From Candidatus Obscuribacterales bacterium (lineage in GTDB: Bacteria; Cyanobacteriota; Vampirovibrionia; Obscuribacterales; Obscuribacteraceae), in the NCBI GenBank assembly GCA_019746975.1, contig JAIERK010000013.1, positions 62,001 to 126,000 on the forward strand: DNA of 64,000 nucleotides. The letters are read 5' to 3'. The notes beneath the pieces were generated by a model. That model was not told where the DNA came from and did no database searches. It was given only the letters and a program-made list of their open reading frames with translations. Shown here piece after piece: positions 1-7,909 of the stretch (the stretch's first letter is position 1; the number at the start of each line of letters is the position of its first letter). Position numbers and translations under genes: made by a program.

Positions 1-2
1 AA

Positions 3-488
3 ACGATGACCGGCGATAGGTCGGAAATTTTCAAAATTAAGACGGTATCAACCATTCAAACCCGTGAACGGTTGAATATCCGATATTCTGTTTTTCCGTT
101 AGAAGGAGTCTGGCGTTTACTGGACAAGAAGATTGGTTTCAGCAAGCCTGAAAACATTGAAGGGCATATGATGGTCAAGCAGCCCCTCGAATTATCAGTT
201 GACCTATTCACGACAGTCAAAGCCGACGTCCTCAAGGCCGAAGAACACGATTACCTTGCTGAATATATCGAAAATGCCGAGCTACGCTTTCGTGAATCAC
301 ACAACGCCATTCAGAAGTTGCATACCGGGCCGTACATCGAAGAACCCTCTACTTTCAAGATCATGAATTCTTTTGCCGAAAGTCTTGGTCTAAGTGGAAA
401 AGGTGAATACCACCGCGAGATCTACCTGAAAGACGTTCGCCACGCGTTACCGGATGCGTTTGAAACGATCATTAGAATGTCCGTTTAG
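3..488 (+). CDS. GyrI-like small-molecule-binding domain protein, 5' partial
   Basis: The frame is open from the left edge, so the ATG at 6 is probably internal and the N-terminus lies outside the window. The visible 160 residues match the C-terminal part of the GyrI-like / COG4832 family: a 'FPLEGVW' strand, a 'MVKQPLELSVDLF' segment, 'IQKLHTGPYIEEPSTF' and an ending 'HREIYLKDVRHALPDAFETI'. Family members are usually about 200 residues, so roughly 50 are missing. These proteins bind small hydrophobic or cationic ligands, and some hydrolyse electrophiles; no ligand can be named here. Nothing downstream on the same strand looks co-transcribed. The family call is good; the precise role is unknown. 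Confidence 0.75.
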   Translation, partial: TMTGDRSEIFKIKTVSTIQTRERLNIRYSVFPLEGVWRLLDKKIGFSKPENIEGHMMVKQPLELSVDLFTTVKADVLKAEEHDYLAEYIENAELRFRESHNAIQKLHTGPYIEEPSTFKIMNSFAESLGLSGKGEYHREIYLKDVRHALPDAFETIIRMSV

Positions 489-727
489 ATTGCAGTTCTT
501 TCAATTACTTCCGATAATGCAGTACGGTGCGTACGAAAAATATAGAGCCGGGAATGACCTTGCAATAAGCTTCTCCCCGTTTTCATTTGTCTGATGAACC
601 ATTTTGTTTCTTGTCGGACGCCGTTGAAAGTCGGCAGGGGATTCTCATAAGGATTCCGAACAGGGCGCAACCCGCATAACGCGTTCGATGTATGGTCAAT
701 AATTTTGATCTGTGTCAGAATGGTTCT

Positions 728-1120
728 ATGACCAAGAATCGCATTCAAGTTCTAGTTCTTAGCACTGCCGTAGTTATTGTCGCCGCAGCGGCTCTCGCCT
801 TGGGCGCTCCGTTGCTCTTAGCTGTGAGTGGCAGCTGTCCGCCTTTTGCGTGACACAAGCACTAGCCGGGCGTGACCCAGGCAACAAGTGTAAACCTGCC
901 TGGTGGCAGCTAAACGAGCAATCCAATTGTGTATGCGGCAATCAAACCGAGCGCCACTGCCGGATACGACTTTCCGATTTCCAATCACCAAAACGGAACC
1001 TTTCGGATTTGGGCTTCAATTTTTTCCGGTAGCGACAGCTTCCTCCCTCCGAGCCAATTTCATTCACCCAACCCAACTTCAACAGCTGTCGAGTTTCGAT
1101 ACCGAGGAGTAGCAATCTTC
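728..1120 (+). pseudogene. Possible eroded gene for a small secreted protein
   Basis: An ATG at 728 opens a 41-residue frame that reads as a signal peptide (basic 'MTKNRIQ', then a long Val/Ala/Leu core), ending at TGA 851-853. The same frame, interrupted by a TAG and a TAA, then becomes open and protein-like again from about 914 to 1110, with 'NPIVYAAIKPSATAGYDF' and 'NHQNGTFRIWAS'. This suggests one secreted-protein gene broken by stop codons. I do not recognise the family. It could instead be a genuine 41-residue peptide followed by chance open sequence. No clear Shine-Dalgarno is seen before the ATG. The remainder of 489-1134 shows nothing else convincing. Confidence 0.3.
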
Positions 1121-1134
1121 TTGAACGCGATAAC

Positions 1135-1815
1135 TCAAAGCTTGGTCAAATGCTGCGCCCTGGCTGCATGCTCAAGCGCGATTTTGAAAAGGTTGCTTGC
1201 CATACTCAGATGATCGTAATCGTAGTTGCCGCAAAAGTGGTGTAACTCATCCAGACCATCGGACGCCTGTGCAATGGAATGGCGCATCCAGCGGACCGAA
1301 CCGACGAGTGTTTCGGGCGACTCGTTGAGTGTGAAAGAGTTGGATGCTTCGCGCAATGTTTTCTCAATCATATCGACGTACTTGCTGAACTGCTCCAGGA
1401 GCTCGTCATCATAGATGTCTTGCTCGAGAATCGATAACCTTTTTTTGTATTGATTCAAGATCTTCACTATCGAGCGTCGAGTGGGATTAAATACCTTGCC
1501 GAGAAATTCCTCGCGTCTGCGTTCTTCATCCTTAGTAGAAAATGAATTCTCTTGCTTGACGCGCCGCAACCTGGTTCTCAAGCCGATGGTGTGGTCGTAG
1601 GCCTGACGTTTCTTTCTGTCAACCAGGATTTCATATGCCTGGTTGATTTGTTGCATGAGCTCTTTTGCTCTTTGTCGCTCGGAGTCATTTTGCCGGCTGT
1701 ACTCGAGGTCCGGGTGACATTTCTTGACTAGTTGTCTGAAGGCTTTCTTGATGTCACTTTGCGTGACATCTGGTTGTACGCCCAGTACTTCATAGTGATT
1801 TTGGCGCTTGACCAT
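1135..1815 (-). CDS. DnaJ (J-domain) protein, atypical
   Basis: Residues 5-75 form a J domain: 'HYEVLGV', the helix 'DIKKAFRQLVKKCHPD' with the HPD motif needed to stimulate DnaK ATPase, and 'INQAYEILVDRKKRQAYD'. There is no Gly/Phe linker, zinc centre or CTD, so this is a J-domain-only (class C-like) co-chaperone. The rest (about 150 residues) is charged and helical and matches nothing I know. An upstream in-frame TTG at 1836 would add seven residues, but ATG 1815 places the J domain at the usual distance from the N-terminus. It stands alone on this strand, convergent with the preceding region and divergent from nrdR. A J-domain role in recruiting Hsp70 is firm; the client is unknown. Confidence 0.85.
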   Translation of the reverse strand: MVKRQNHYEVLGVQPDVTQSDIKKAFRQLVKKCHPDLEYSRQNDSERQRAKELMQQINQAYEILVDRKKRQAYDHTIGLRTRLRRVKQENSFSTKDEERRREEFLGKVFNPTRRSIVKILNQYKKRLSILEQDIYDDELLEQFSKYVDMIEKTLREASNSFTLNESPETLVGSVRWMRHSIAQASDGLDELHHFCGNYDYDHLSMASNLFKIALEHAARAQHLTKL

Positions 1816-2010
1816 ACTGTATATAGAGGCGGGCAAACTTCGTGGGGAGACGGCTGTCAGTCATTACAAGACCCTTCAAATGCGGAATTTAATCGAGCTC
1901 TGTATCGGACTGGCACTTCCATTTTACCCGGATGCACCGAAAGTCTTCGTCCTGCAGGCCGGAGAGACTGTCAACACTAATAAGGTCTCGTTACAGACCG
2001 CCGAACAGTC

Positions 2011-2016
2011 TATAAT
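2011..2016 (+). promoter_or_regulatory. -10 box of nrdR, suggesting a leaderless transcript
   Basis: A perfect TATAAT ends six bases before the nrdR ATG at 2023, so transcription would start at or next to the start codon. No Shine-Dalgarno lies between them. The -35 region is poor (TTACAG at 1991-1996 is spaced too closely). This fits a leaderless mRNA, but a promoter further upstream is possible. Confidence 0.4.
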
Positions 2017-2022
2017 TCTCGT

Positions 2023-2526
2023 ATGTTCTGTCCATACTGCAACAAAAAAGACAGTCGCGTCCTCGAGTCTCGTTTGACCGGAGAAAATTCCGTTCGCCGC
2101 AGGCGGGAGTGTGAGGCTTGCAACAAGCGCTTCACAACGTATGAGCGCCTCGAAGTCATGCAGGTCCTGGTGGTGAAACGCTCCGGCAGCAGGGAGCCTT
2201 ACACTCGCGAGAAGTTGCTCGCTGGTGTACGACGAGCCTGTGCCAAAACGATGGTTACGGCGGAGCAAATAGATGATCTGGTTGACTCCGTGGAGAACGA
2301 ATTGGCTGTTCTCGGCAAAAAGGAAGTTCCAGCACTTTTGTTGGGCGAGCTTACGCTAACGAGACTAAGGCAGTTAGATGAAGTGGCTTATGTTCGCTTT
2401 GCCTCGGTTTATAGGCAGTTTCGCTCGATTGATGACTTTATCTCCGAGTTAAGAACACTAAAAGACGCACAGACATTGCTCGACGCCTCGCGCGCCACTA
2501 TAGGTAGTGGCACCTCCGAAGGCTGA
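2023..2526 (+). CDS. nrdR: Transcriptional repressor NrdR
   Basis: NrdR represses ribonucleotide reductase genes in response to (d)ATP bound to its ATP-cone. The N-terminus is the zinc ribbon 'MFCPYC' followed by 'CEACNKRFTTYERLE', giving the four Cys ligands. The ATP-cone follows (about residues 48-138) with 'VVKRSGSREPYTREKL' and ends in the typical 'FASVYRQFRSIDDFISEL'. At 167 residues it is slightly longer than most homologues (about 150-160) because of a short C-terminal tail. No ribonucleotide reductase gene is next to it in this window, so it acts in trans. The start is fixed by the Cys motif beginning at residue 3. Confidence 0.97.
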   Translation: MFCPYCNKKDSRVLESRLTGENSVRRRRECEACNKRFTTYERLEVMQVLVVKRSGSREPYTREKLLAGVRRACAKTMVTAEQIDDLVDSVENELAVLGKKEVPALLLGELTLTRLRQLDEVAYVRFASVYRQFRSIDDFISELRTLKDAQTLLDASRATIGSGTSEG

Positions 2527-2877
2527 ATTGACGAGACCTCGGCCATGATTCGGCAACGGAGGATTGAGCCGATTGTTCGCTTTTAGCTTCGTCGGTCTAT
2601 CCGAGATATTGGCTTCGAGTTTCTGACCGGGTTGTCTCAGGCAAGTGTTATTGCTCGAAGCCCTTAGACGCGCTTAATGGTGGGGTGCGGTTCGTACAAT
2701 TCGTCACATCCCTCGACCTCTCAAAGCGACAGAAATTGCCTTCCAGGCGCGTTCCTGAGGCACAATTTATGAAGCTATTTGAATGCCAATGACACATGTA
2801 GGGGCGGTTAAACTTCCGAGAATGATAGAATTTTGGACTACTTACGCATATATGCAAAACACCACTGGTAGGAAGCC
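2527..2877. other. Intergenic region before rplS
   Basis: About 350 bases with no credible gene. It should carry the rplS promoter and any leader; the rplS Shine-Dalgarno AGGAAG sits immediately before the ATG. I see no clear terminator for nrdR and no ribosomal-protein leader structure I can name. Confidence 0.5.
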
Positions 2878-3279
2878 ATGAACCAGATCATTCGTGACAT
2901 TGAAGCCGACTATATCAAAGACGAGCAGCCCGAGCTCAACGTGGGCGATACCGTCAAAGTATTTGTCAAAATTATTGAAGGCGGAAAAGAGCGCACACAA
3001 GGCTATGAAGGCGTCATCATCAAACGCCGTGGCAGTGGCGTCGGCAAGACCATTACCGTCCGTAGAGTATTTCAGGGCATCGGTATTGAGCGCGTGTTTC
3101 CAGTCAACTCGCCTCGCGTAGAAAAAATCAAAGTACAACGCCGTGGACACGTCCGCCGCGCCAAGCTTTATTACCTGCGCAAGCTTACCGGTAAAGCGAC
3201 AAGAATCAAAGAGAAAGTGGGCGCCAAGAAAGAAAAGCAAGCTCCAGTCGCCAGCTCCGAATCCGATACCAACTCCTAA
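2878..3279 (+). CDS. rplS: 50S ribosomal protein L19
   Basis: Structural protein of the large subunit at the 30S/50S interface. The core is canonical: '[21 protein letters not shown]', '[20 protein letters not shown]', '[18 protein letters not shown]' and '[20 protein letters not shown]'. The 133 residues exceed the usual 115-120 because of a Lys/Ser-rich C-terminal tail of about 15 residues. A good Shine-Dalgarno (AGGAAG) precedes the ATG. It heads the rplS-rbgA-rnhB cluster, the same order as rplS-ylqF-rnhB in Bacillus, and the next gene starts three bases after its stop. Confidence 0.98.
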   Translation: MNQIIRDIEADYIKDEQPELNVGDTVKVFVKIIEGGKERTQGYEGVIIKRRGSGVGKTITVRRVFQGIGIERVFPVNSPRVEKIKVQRRGHVRRAKLYYLRKLTGKATRIKEKVGAKKEKQAPVASSESDTNS

Positions 3280-3282
3280 TCT

Positions 3283-4164
3283 ATGCCGTCGAAAGGCCCG
3301 CCTCAAGGGCGTAAGTCCGCGCAGGGCCGGTCAGGCTCTGCGCGTCCTGCTGGGGCTAAGCCGACACCTTTTCAACACCTGACAGAACTCATAAAGTGGG
3401 TCGATCTTGTTATCGAGGTGCTCGATGCTCGAGTGCCCATGTCTACAAGGCATCCTAAAGCTGACGAAATTTTCGGGAATAAGCCTCGCCTATTGGTTTT
3501 TACCAAATCAGACCTTGCCGATGCAGAAAAAACCAGGCGTGTGATCTTGGAGATTCAGGAAGAGACCGTTCATCCGTGCCTACTTGTGAGTCTTAAGAGC
3601 GATGCGGCTAAAGGTCAGATAATGACGGCATGCATCGATGCGACCAAAGAGCGCCTCGATGCCCTCATCAAGAAAGGTCTGCTTCCGCGCCCGATGCGAG
3701 TTTGTGTAGTCGGGTTGCCTAATGTGGGCAAGTCTTCCTTGATCAACTGGTTGATTGGCCAAAGAAAAACCAAAGTCGGCGATCGTCCAGGCATAACAAA
3801 AGGCACGCAATGGGTTCGTGTTCATCCGAAGCTCGAACTACTGGACACTCCGGGGATCTTACCGCCGGCACAGTTTCCCAAGTCGGTGAAGAGCAAGCTT
3901 GCGATTTGCAACCTGATTCCAAGTTCTACTTATGATCCGCTTGAGGCTGCAGAAGAGGCTCTAATCTTGCTGCAACAGGAGTACCCTTCTATTCTCGATC
4001 AATATATTTCCGGGCTGTCGAACCAGGGAAAAGGGCTCAGCGACGTGGCTCAGGCTAGAAATCTTCTAACCTCCGGTGCAAAGCCTGATATCAACAGGGC
4101 TGCGACTCTATTTCTGTCTGAGCTTAGAGATGGCAAAGTAGGAAGATTCACTCTCGATCCTTAA
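3283..4164 (+). CDS. rbgA: Ribosome biogenesis GTPase RbgA/YlqF
   Basis: Circularly permuted GTPase needed for late 50S assembly. The motifs occur in the permuted order typical of the YlqF family: G4 'FTKSDLAD' near residue 70, G1 'GLPNVGKSS' near residue 145, G2 'PGITKGTQW', then G3 'LLDTPGIL'. The C-terminal helical RNA-binding domain follows, to residue 293, a normal length. A basic, low-complexity stretch of about 25 residues precedes the conserved part. It starts three bases after rplS, with no Shine-Dalgarno of its own, so translation is probably coupled to L19, which suits a large-subunit assembly factor. Confidence 0.96.
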   Translation: MPSKGPPQGRKSAQGRSGSARPAGAKPTPFQHLTELIKWVDLVIEVLDARVPMSTRHPKADEIFGNKPRLLVFTKSDLADAEKTRRVILEIQEETVHPCLLVSLKSDAAKGQIMTACIDATKERLDALIKKGLLPRPMRVCVVGLPNVGKSSLINWLIGQRKTKVGDRPGITKGTQWVRVHPKLELLDTPGILPPAQFPKSVKSKLAICNLIPSSTYDPLEAAEEALILLQQEYPSILDQYISGLSNQGKGLSDVAQARNLLTSGAKPDINRAATLFLSELRDGKVGRFTLDP

Positions 4165-4207
4165 AATAGGAAGGCAACGAGACGTTGTCTCCAACCAGGA
4201 TCGCAAC

Positions 4208-5113
4208 ATGCCCAGGTCCAGCACACAAAGTGATGTCGTTGAGAAGCCCGTCAAGACAAGGCGGACGAAAGACGCCTCTGTAGCTGAGCGCAAATCTTCT
4301 GTGCGCCCCAAAAAGATGGAGCCTTCGAAAAGGAGCCGCGCTTCAAAGGTCAAAGGTCCGCTCGGTGAGCGCCTTGCATTTGACGTCGCTCGATTCGACG
4401 AGTTTGTCATGGGAAGCTCGGACCCTACGAATTTCATGCGCGAAGCCAGGCTTTCGACTGAAAGTTTTGGGCAAATGAAGCTGTTCAAGCAGAAGCAAAG
4501 ATGGATCATCGGAGTCGATGAAGTCGGTAGAGGTTGTCTTGCGGGGCCGGTAGTGGCATGCGCAGTGGTTTTGCCGGGCTTAGAACAAAAATCTGAAATA
4601 GCAGAGCGATTGGCATTGTTGGATGATTCAAAAAAACTTGCCGCCTCGGTTCGGGAAAATCTTTCGACGACCATTCGGGGATGCGCCCAGTATGCGATTG
4701 CCGAAGCGTCGCCGAAGGAAATCGACACAATCAATATTTTTCACGCTAGCCTGCTTGCGATGAAACGAGCTGTGAACTCTCTAGTTTCATCCGCGATGAT
4801 CGATCTTCGCGAGACCTTGATTCTGATTGACGGAAAGTGGACCTTGCCTGACCTCGACGCTAATCAACTTCCGGTCATCAAGGGTGATACCAGATCGGCG
4901 GCGATAGCGGCGGCTTCGGTAGTGGCAAAGGTCTATCGCGATGCCCTTATGAAGGGCTTGTCGGAGAGTTTTCCCCATTATCAATGGCAATCAAACAAGG
5001 GTTACCCATCTGGAGCTCATCGCCAGGCCATTGTTGAGCATGGTATGACGGAGTGGCATCGGCGCTCGTTCCGATGTCTGCCAGAGGGCGACCCGGATGA
5101 TCGGTCCGGTTAG
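4208..5113 (+). CDS. rnhB: Ribonuclease HII with basic N-terminal extension
   Basis: Removes ribonucleotides from DNA by cutting RNA:DNA hybrids. The catalytic acidic residues are visible: Asp and Glu in 'GVDEVGRG' near residue 100, Asp in 'LIDGKWTLP' and Asp in 'ASVVAKVYRD'. The C-terminal 'NKGYPSGAHRQAI' is also typical. Normal RNase HII is about 200-220 residues; this one has about 95 extra N-terminal residues, of which the first 55 are rich in Lys, Arg and Ser and probably disordered. A Shine-Dalgarno AGGAT precedes the ATG. It is the last gene of the rplS cluster and is followed by a strong terminator. Confidence 0.95.
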   Translation: MPRSSTQSDVVEKPVKTRRTKDASVAERKSSVRPKKMEPSKRSRASKVKGPLGERLAFDVARFDEFVMGSSDPTNFMREARLSTESFGQMKLFKQKQRWIIGVDEVGRGCLAGPVVACAVVLPGLEQKSEIAERLALLDDSKKLAASVRENLSTTIRGCAQYAIAEASPKEIDTINIFHASLLAMKRAVNSLVSSAMIDLRETLILIDGKWTLPDLDANQLPVIKGDTRSAAIAAASVVAKVYRDALMKGLSESFPHYQWQSNKGYPSGAHRQAIVEHGMTEWHRRSFRCLPEGDPDDRSG

Positions 5114-5252
5114 CATCTTGGAAAGTGTGCTTCGACCTGCAATGCTATTGCGGTCCATTTGTATCTGACTGCGCGCGAGATATGTTGGGAAACGAAGTCT
5201 GATAGCCAAATGAGGTTACGCCGAAGGTTGTTGGAGTGAATACTTTCGCATT

Positions 5253-5288
5253 GAGAAAGAGACGATTGCTCGTCTCTTTCTCGTTTTC
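5253..5288 (+). terminator. Rho-independent terminator after rnhB
   Basis: A perfect 13-bp stem (5253-5265 with 5270-5282) around a TTGC loop is followed by GTTTTCGCTTT. It closes the rplS-rbgA-rnhB transcript and separates it from the convergent membrane-protein gene. Confidence 0.85.
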
Positions 5289-5296
5289 GCTTTGAC

Positions 5297-5641
5297 CTAG
5301 AATAGGTTATTCAGTATCCGCAGGCTCACTTGGAGCTGGTGTGTTGACGTTGACGTCAACTTGTTGCGGTTCTGCTTGAGGAACTTTGACTTCCGGCACT
5401 TTGATCTCATCGACGGAGCAGGTGTTGCTGGTGGAACAATTTGCGGAATATTGGTGCTTAATGACTGATTGTCGCGTCTTAGTTGTTCAAGGCTCTGTGA
5501 CGTTATCAGCTCGCTTGCGGCTTGGTTGTTGGAGAATGCTACAAACCCGAAGCCGATCGCCAGAATCAGTGCGATCAACGCAACAGCCCAACCTGTGCCA
5601 TTATCATCAGCCGGTCTTTCCACGGACTTGTTCACATACAC
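5297..5641 (-). CDS. Small membrane-anchored protein, C-terminus frameshifted
   Basis: A single transmembrane helix (about residues 17-36, 'WAVALIALILAIGFGF') follows a short charged N-terminus, then comes a Ser/Gln/Asn linker and a Pro-rich stretch. From about position 5410 the annotated frame turns into an unlikely basic tail. The alternative frame ending at 5307 encodes a Pro/Glu/Val-rich tail with 'VPEVKVPQAEP' and 'NTPAPSEPADTE', which fits the protein much better. A one-base shift in 5405-5420 therefore probably breaks or misreads this gene. The start is GTG at 5641 or 5635; the upstream AAGGAG is too distant to decide. Family and function are unknown; a membrane-tethered envelope role is only a guess. 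Confidence 0.55.
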   Translation of the reverse strand: MYVNKSVERPADDNGTGWAVALIALILAIGFGFVAFSNNQAASELITSQSLEQLRRDNQSLSTNIPQIVPPATPAPSMRSKCRKSKFLKQNRNKLTSTSTHQLQVSLRILNNLF

Positions 5642-6384
5642 TTCTCTATCTGTAGTAAATACTCCTTATCCATTGTTACCCCTGGTATACGGTACTTAGG
5701 TAAATTTCGATCGAATCACCTTCTGTTGTTTCGATTCTACACTGTACTTGGCTCAAAAAACGTTAGTCGTTGCTCTAAGACTGGCAACATATGAGCGACT
5801 TCGTGTCAAGAGCCTTTCTAATCGACGAGTTTTGACCTTATATGTGATGTAGAGCTTTGTCTACAAAAGGTCGAAGCTGTCTGGAAACTGTCGTGATTTG
5901 TACTATATAGTGCACCAAATAGAGAGGGTTTGAGGGTTTCATGACAGCTAGTCCGCCGATTTGCGTAGTGGGCTCTAAGGTGGATAGGTCGCGCCTGTGT
6001 GGGTTTAACCCCTTCTGCCAGTCTGAGTCTACACATTGTAGATTGCTGTAGATTTTTCTCTGCAAACTTATCTAAAACAGTAGGACTTTAAATTACTCGA
6101 TGTGATGTATTGTCTGCAGATTGAGTAATTGACCAACCGAGGTCCAGGAAAATGATGAAGCGTGAAGACACAAGCAGAAAGAGCAACGTAATCGACATGT
6201 TCTCCAAGAAGTCGATTTAGGTTGAGAGGAACAATGTAGACTATAGTCTCGTTTACCAGCTCGATAGTAGACGTCGTTCCGCCAAAGGTTCGAAGAATGC
6301 TCAAAGAGACAACTTGTTGGTATTGTTTCCTGGTTTCTGCGCATAATTCCTTCTGTAGATAGAAGGATGCAGAGCTTAGGTTGA
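5642..6384. other. Intergenic region without a supported gene
   Basis: About 740 bases. The minus strand is open over most of 6068-6380 and the translation looks faintly protein-like ('GTTSTIELVNETIVYIV'), but there is no start codon with a Shine-Dalgarno and no family I recognise. On the plus strand a 22-codon peptide beginning at 6152 follows a purine-rich site. Neither is strong enough to call as a gene. Confidence 0.4.
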
Positions 6385-6984
6385 ATGACTTACCGATTGG
6401 TTGACGTAGAACAACAGTACAAAAAATCCCCAGAGACAGAGTTCATTCCTCATTCAGAAGAGCGCTTGAATCTGCAGGTGGGAGAAGTCGTAAGACTAAT
6501 GATCGAAACCGTCGACAATGCTGGCAATCCCGAAGGGCTATGGGTTTCAGTAAAGTTTGCCAAGCAGGGGAAGTACATCGGTACTCTGCTGGAGGCACCG
6601 AATATGATACCGAGTTTGGAGATGGGATCTCAGATTCCATTTGCATCGGAGCATATAGCGCACATTTGGGCAGAAGAAGGCGGGGATCGCTGGTTCGACG
6701 TCGGGAAGTTGGCTCTGGTCAGCAAGTACATGTTCGACAACAAGCTCTGGCCTGGAAAGATTGTAAGGTTTAAACCAAGTAACGCAGAATATAGTGGCTG
6801 GATCATCTCCTCTGGTAAGGAACCGCGAGGCTACGAAGGAGATCCGGGCAATTTCTTTCCAATGCGATTGGGAGAGCTGGCTAGACGATTTCCTCCGATG
6901 GCAGCTGTCTTGGCACGCCCCATTGGTGACACCTTCGTTTGGAGCGTAGATTTGAAGGAGTTCAAAAAGGTTGTACCGTTGTAG
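6385..6984 (+). CDS. DUF2314-like plus Imm33/DUF2185-like protein
   Basis: Two parts can be seen. Residues 25-95 resemble DUF2314, with 'ERLNLQVGEVVRLMIE', 'LWVSVKFAKQGKYIGTLLEAP' and a following 'GSQIPFASEHIAHIW'. Residues 105-185 resemble DUF2185/Imm33: 'LVSKYMFDNK', 'YSGWIISSGKEPRGYEGDPGN' and a 'PMRLGELARRFPPM...LARPIGDTFVW' end. Imm33-family proteins occur as immunity genes beside polymorphic toxins, and both families are common orphan genes in Gram-negatives. No toxin is adjacent: the next gene encodes a TPR protein. The function therefore stays open; an immunity role is possible but not supported by context. Confidence 0.65.
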   Translation: MTYRLVDVEQQYKKSPETEFIPHSEERLNLQVGEVVRLMIETVDNAGNPEGLWVSVKFAKQGKYIGTLLEAPNMIPSLEMGSQIPFASEHIAHIWAEEGGDRWFDVGKLALVSKYMFDNKLWPGKIVRFKPSNAEYSGWIISSGKEPRGYEGDPGNFFPMRLGELARRFPPMAAVLARPIGDTFVWSVDLKEFKKVVPL

Positions 6985-7088
6985 GTGATGGATTGAGCGC
7001 AATGAATTTCTGGCGTGGCAAAGACATTGTCTTTCAGCGAGGGAATATCTATCTAGTATTCTCGTAAGAGTATTCGAGGTCGAGAACT

Positions 7089-7787
7089 ATGGGTCAGGTA
7101 AGCGACGAATGGTACAACCTTCACAGGCAAGCTGAGGGTGCATTCTCCCGTGATAGCTATAGTCGAGCCGAAGAGCTCTGGATGATGGCGATGCCATTTG
7201 CAGAACAGTTGGGCGAGGATGATGACCGCCTTCTCAAGACGGTAACTGGAATATGCCGTGCCATGATCATGCAGAAGCGAGATTGGGACGTAATTCCGTG
7301 GCTGTATCGCTCGCTTGCGCTCACGGAAAGGCACCACGGTCTCAACAACGAAAACTGTGCGCGTATTACATTCAGACTTGCCAAAACGTATAAGGCGTAT
7401 TCAATGCCGGTTGAAGCCGAGGAGCAGTTCAAGCGATCTCTAGCGATTCACACCAAAGTGTACGGACCAGCCGATAGCTTTACCGTCGAAGTCCTGAGTG
7501 AGTATGCGGAGCTGTTGCAAGAGCTCCACCGCGAAGACGAAGCTCAGCACATGATGTACTGTGCTCTCGGCTACCTGGGCGGCGAGTGGAAGCCTGTTTC
7601 ACAGTCACCGCAAGAACATCAGCAGCAACAGGAACAATACGAGCAGCAGCAGCGGGAGCTACAGCAATCACAGCAAATGCCTCAGAAACCGCAACAACAG
7701 CTGTCTCAAAACATTGATAATAACTCCACTCCGGAAGATCAGAGCGAACAAAGTGGATTTAATCGAGTACTTAAGCGCAGGCAGTAA
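7089..7787 (+). CDS. TPR-repeat protein with Gln-rich C-terminus
   Basis: Residues 1-160 are helical and contain tetratricopeptide-type repeats, clearest in 'CARITFRLAKTYKAYSMPVE' with 'AEEQFKRSLAIHTKVYGPAD' and the following 'TVEVLSEYAELLQELHREDE'. This kinesin-light-chain-like TPR type mediates protein contacts. From about residue 175 the chain is dominated by Gln in short runs broken by Glu and Pro, ending in a short basic tail. No signal peptide or membrane helix is present, so it is probably cytoplasmic. GAGG precedes the ATG. The convergent neighbour is a DnaJ-domain protein that also carries a Gln-rich stretch. The partner is unknown. Confidence 0.8.
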   Translation: MGQVSDEWYNLHRQAEGAFSRDSYSRAEELWMMAMPFAEQLGEDDDRLLKTVTGICRAMIMQKRDWDVIPWLYRSLALTERHHGLNNENCARITFRLAKTYKAYSMPVEAEEQFKRSLAIHTKVYGPADSFTVEVLSEYAELLQELHREDEAQHMMYCALGYLGGEWKPVSQSPQEHQQQQEQYEQQQRELQQSQQMPQKPQQQLSQNIDNNSTPEDQSEQSGFNRVLKRRQ

Positions 7788-7856
7788 TAACAATTCCTCC
7801 TTGCTCCCAATCTACGAAATCCGACTGCGATATATTCTCAGTTTTCGAGACGTCTC

Positions 7857-7884
7857 AAAAAAAACGGAGCAGCACGCTGCTCCG
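7857..7884 (-). terminator. Rho-independent terminator of the Q-rich DnaJ gene
   Basis: An inverted repeat CGGAGCAGC/GCTGCTCCG (7865-7884), read on the minus strand, is followed by eight T residues. It lies 25 bases past the stop of the DnaJ-domain gene. Confidence 0.85.
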
Positions 7885-7909
7885 CTGACCAATCTTTGAG
7901 AGGATTCGA

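Noticed and set aside
485-748. Minus-strand 87-codon frame
   Set aside because: No Shine-Dalgarno, no recognisable product, and it overlaps the end of the GyrI-like gene and the plus-strand signal-peptide frame.
6152-6220. 22-codon plus-strand peptide after a purine-rich site
   Set aside because: Too short, with a weak ribosome-binding site and no sign of conservation.
6068-6344. Minus-strand frames in the 5.6-6.4 kb gap
   Set aside because: One translation looks faintly protein-like, but there is no start with a Shine-Dalgarno and no family match, so it is left as intergenic.
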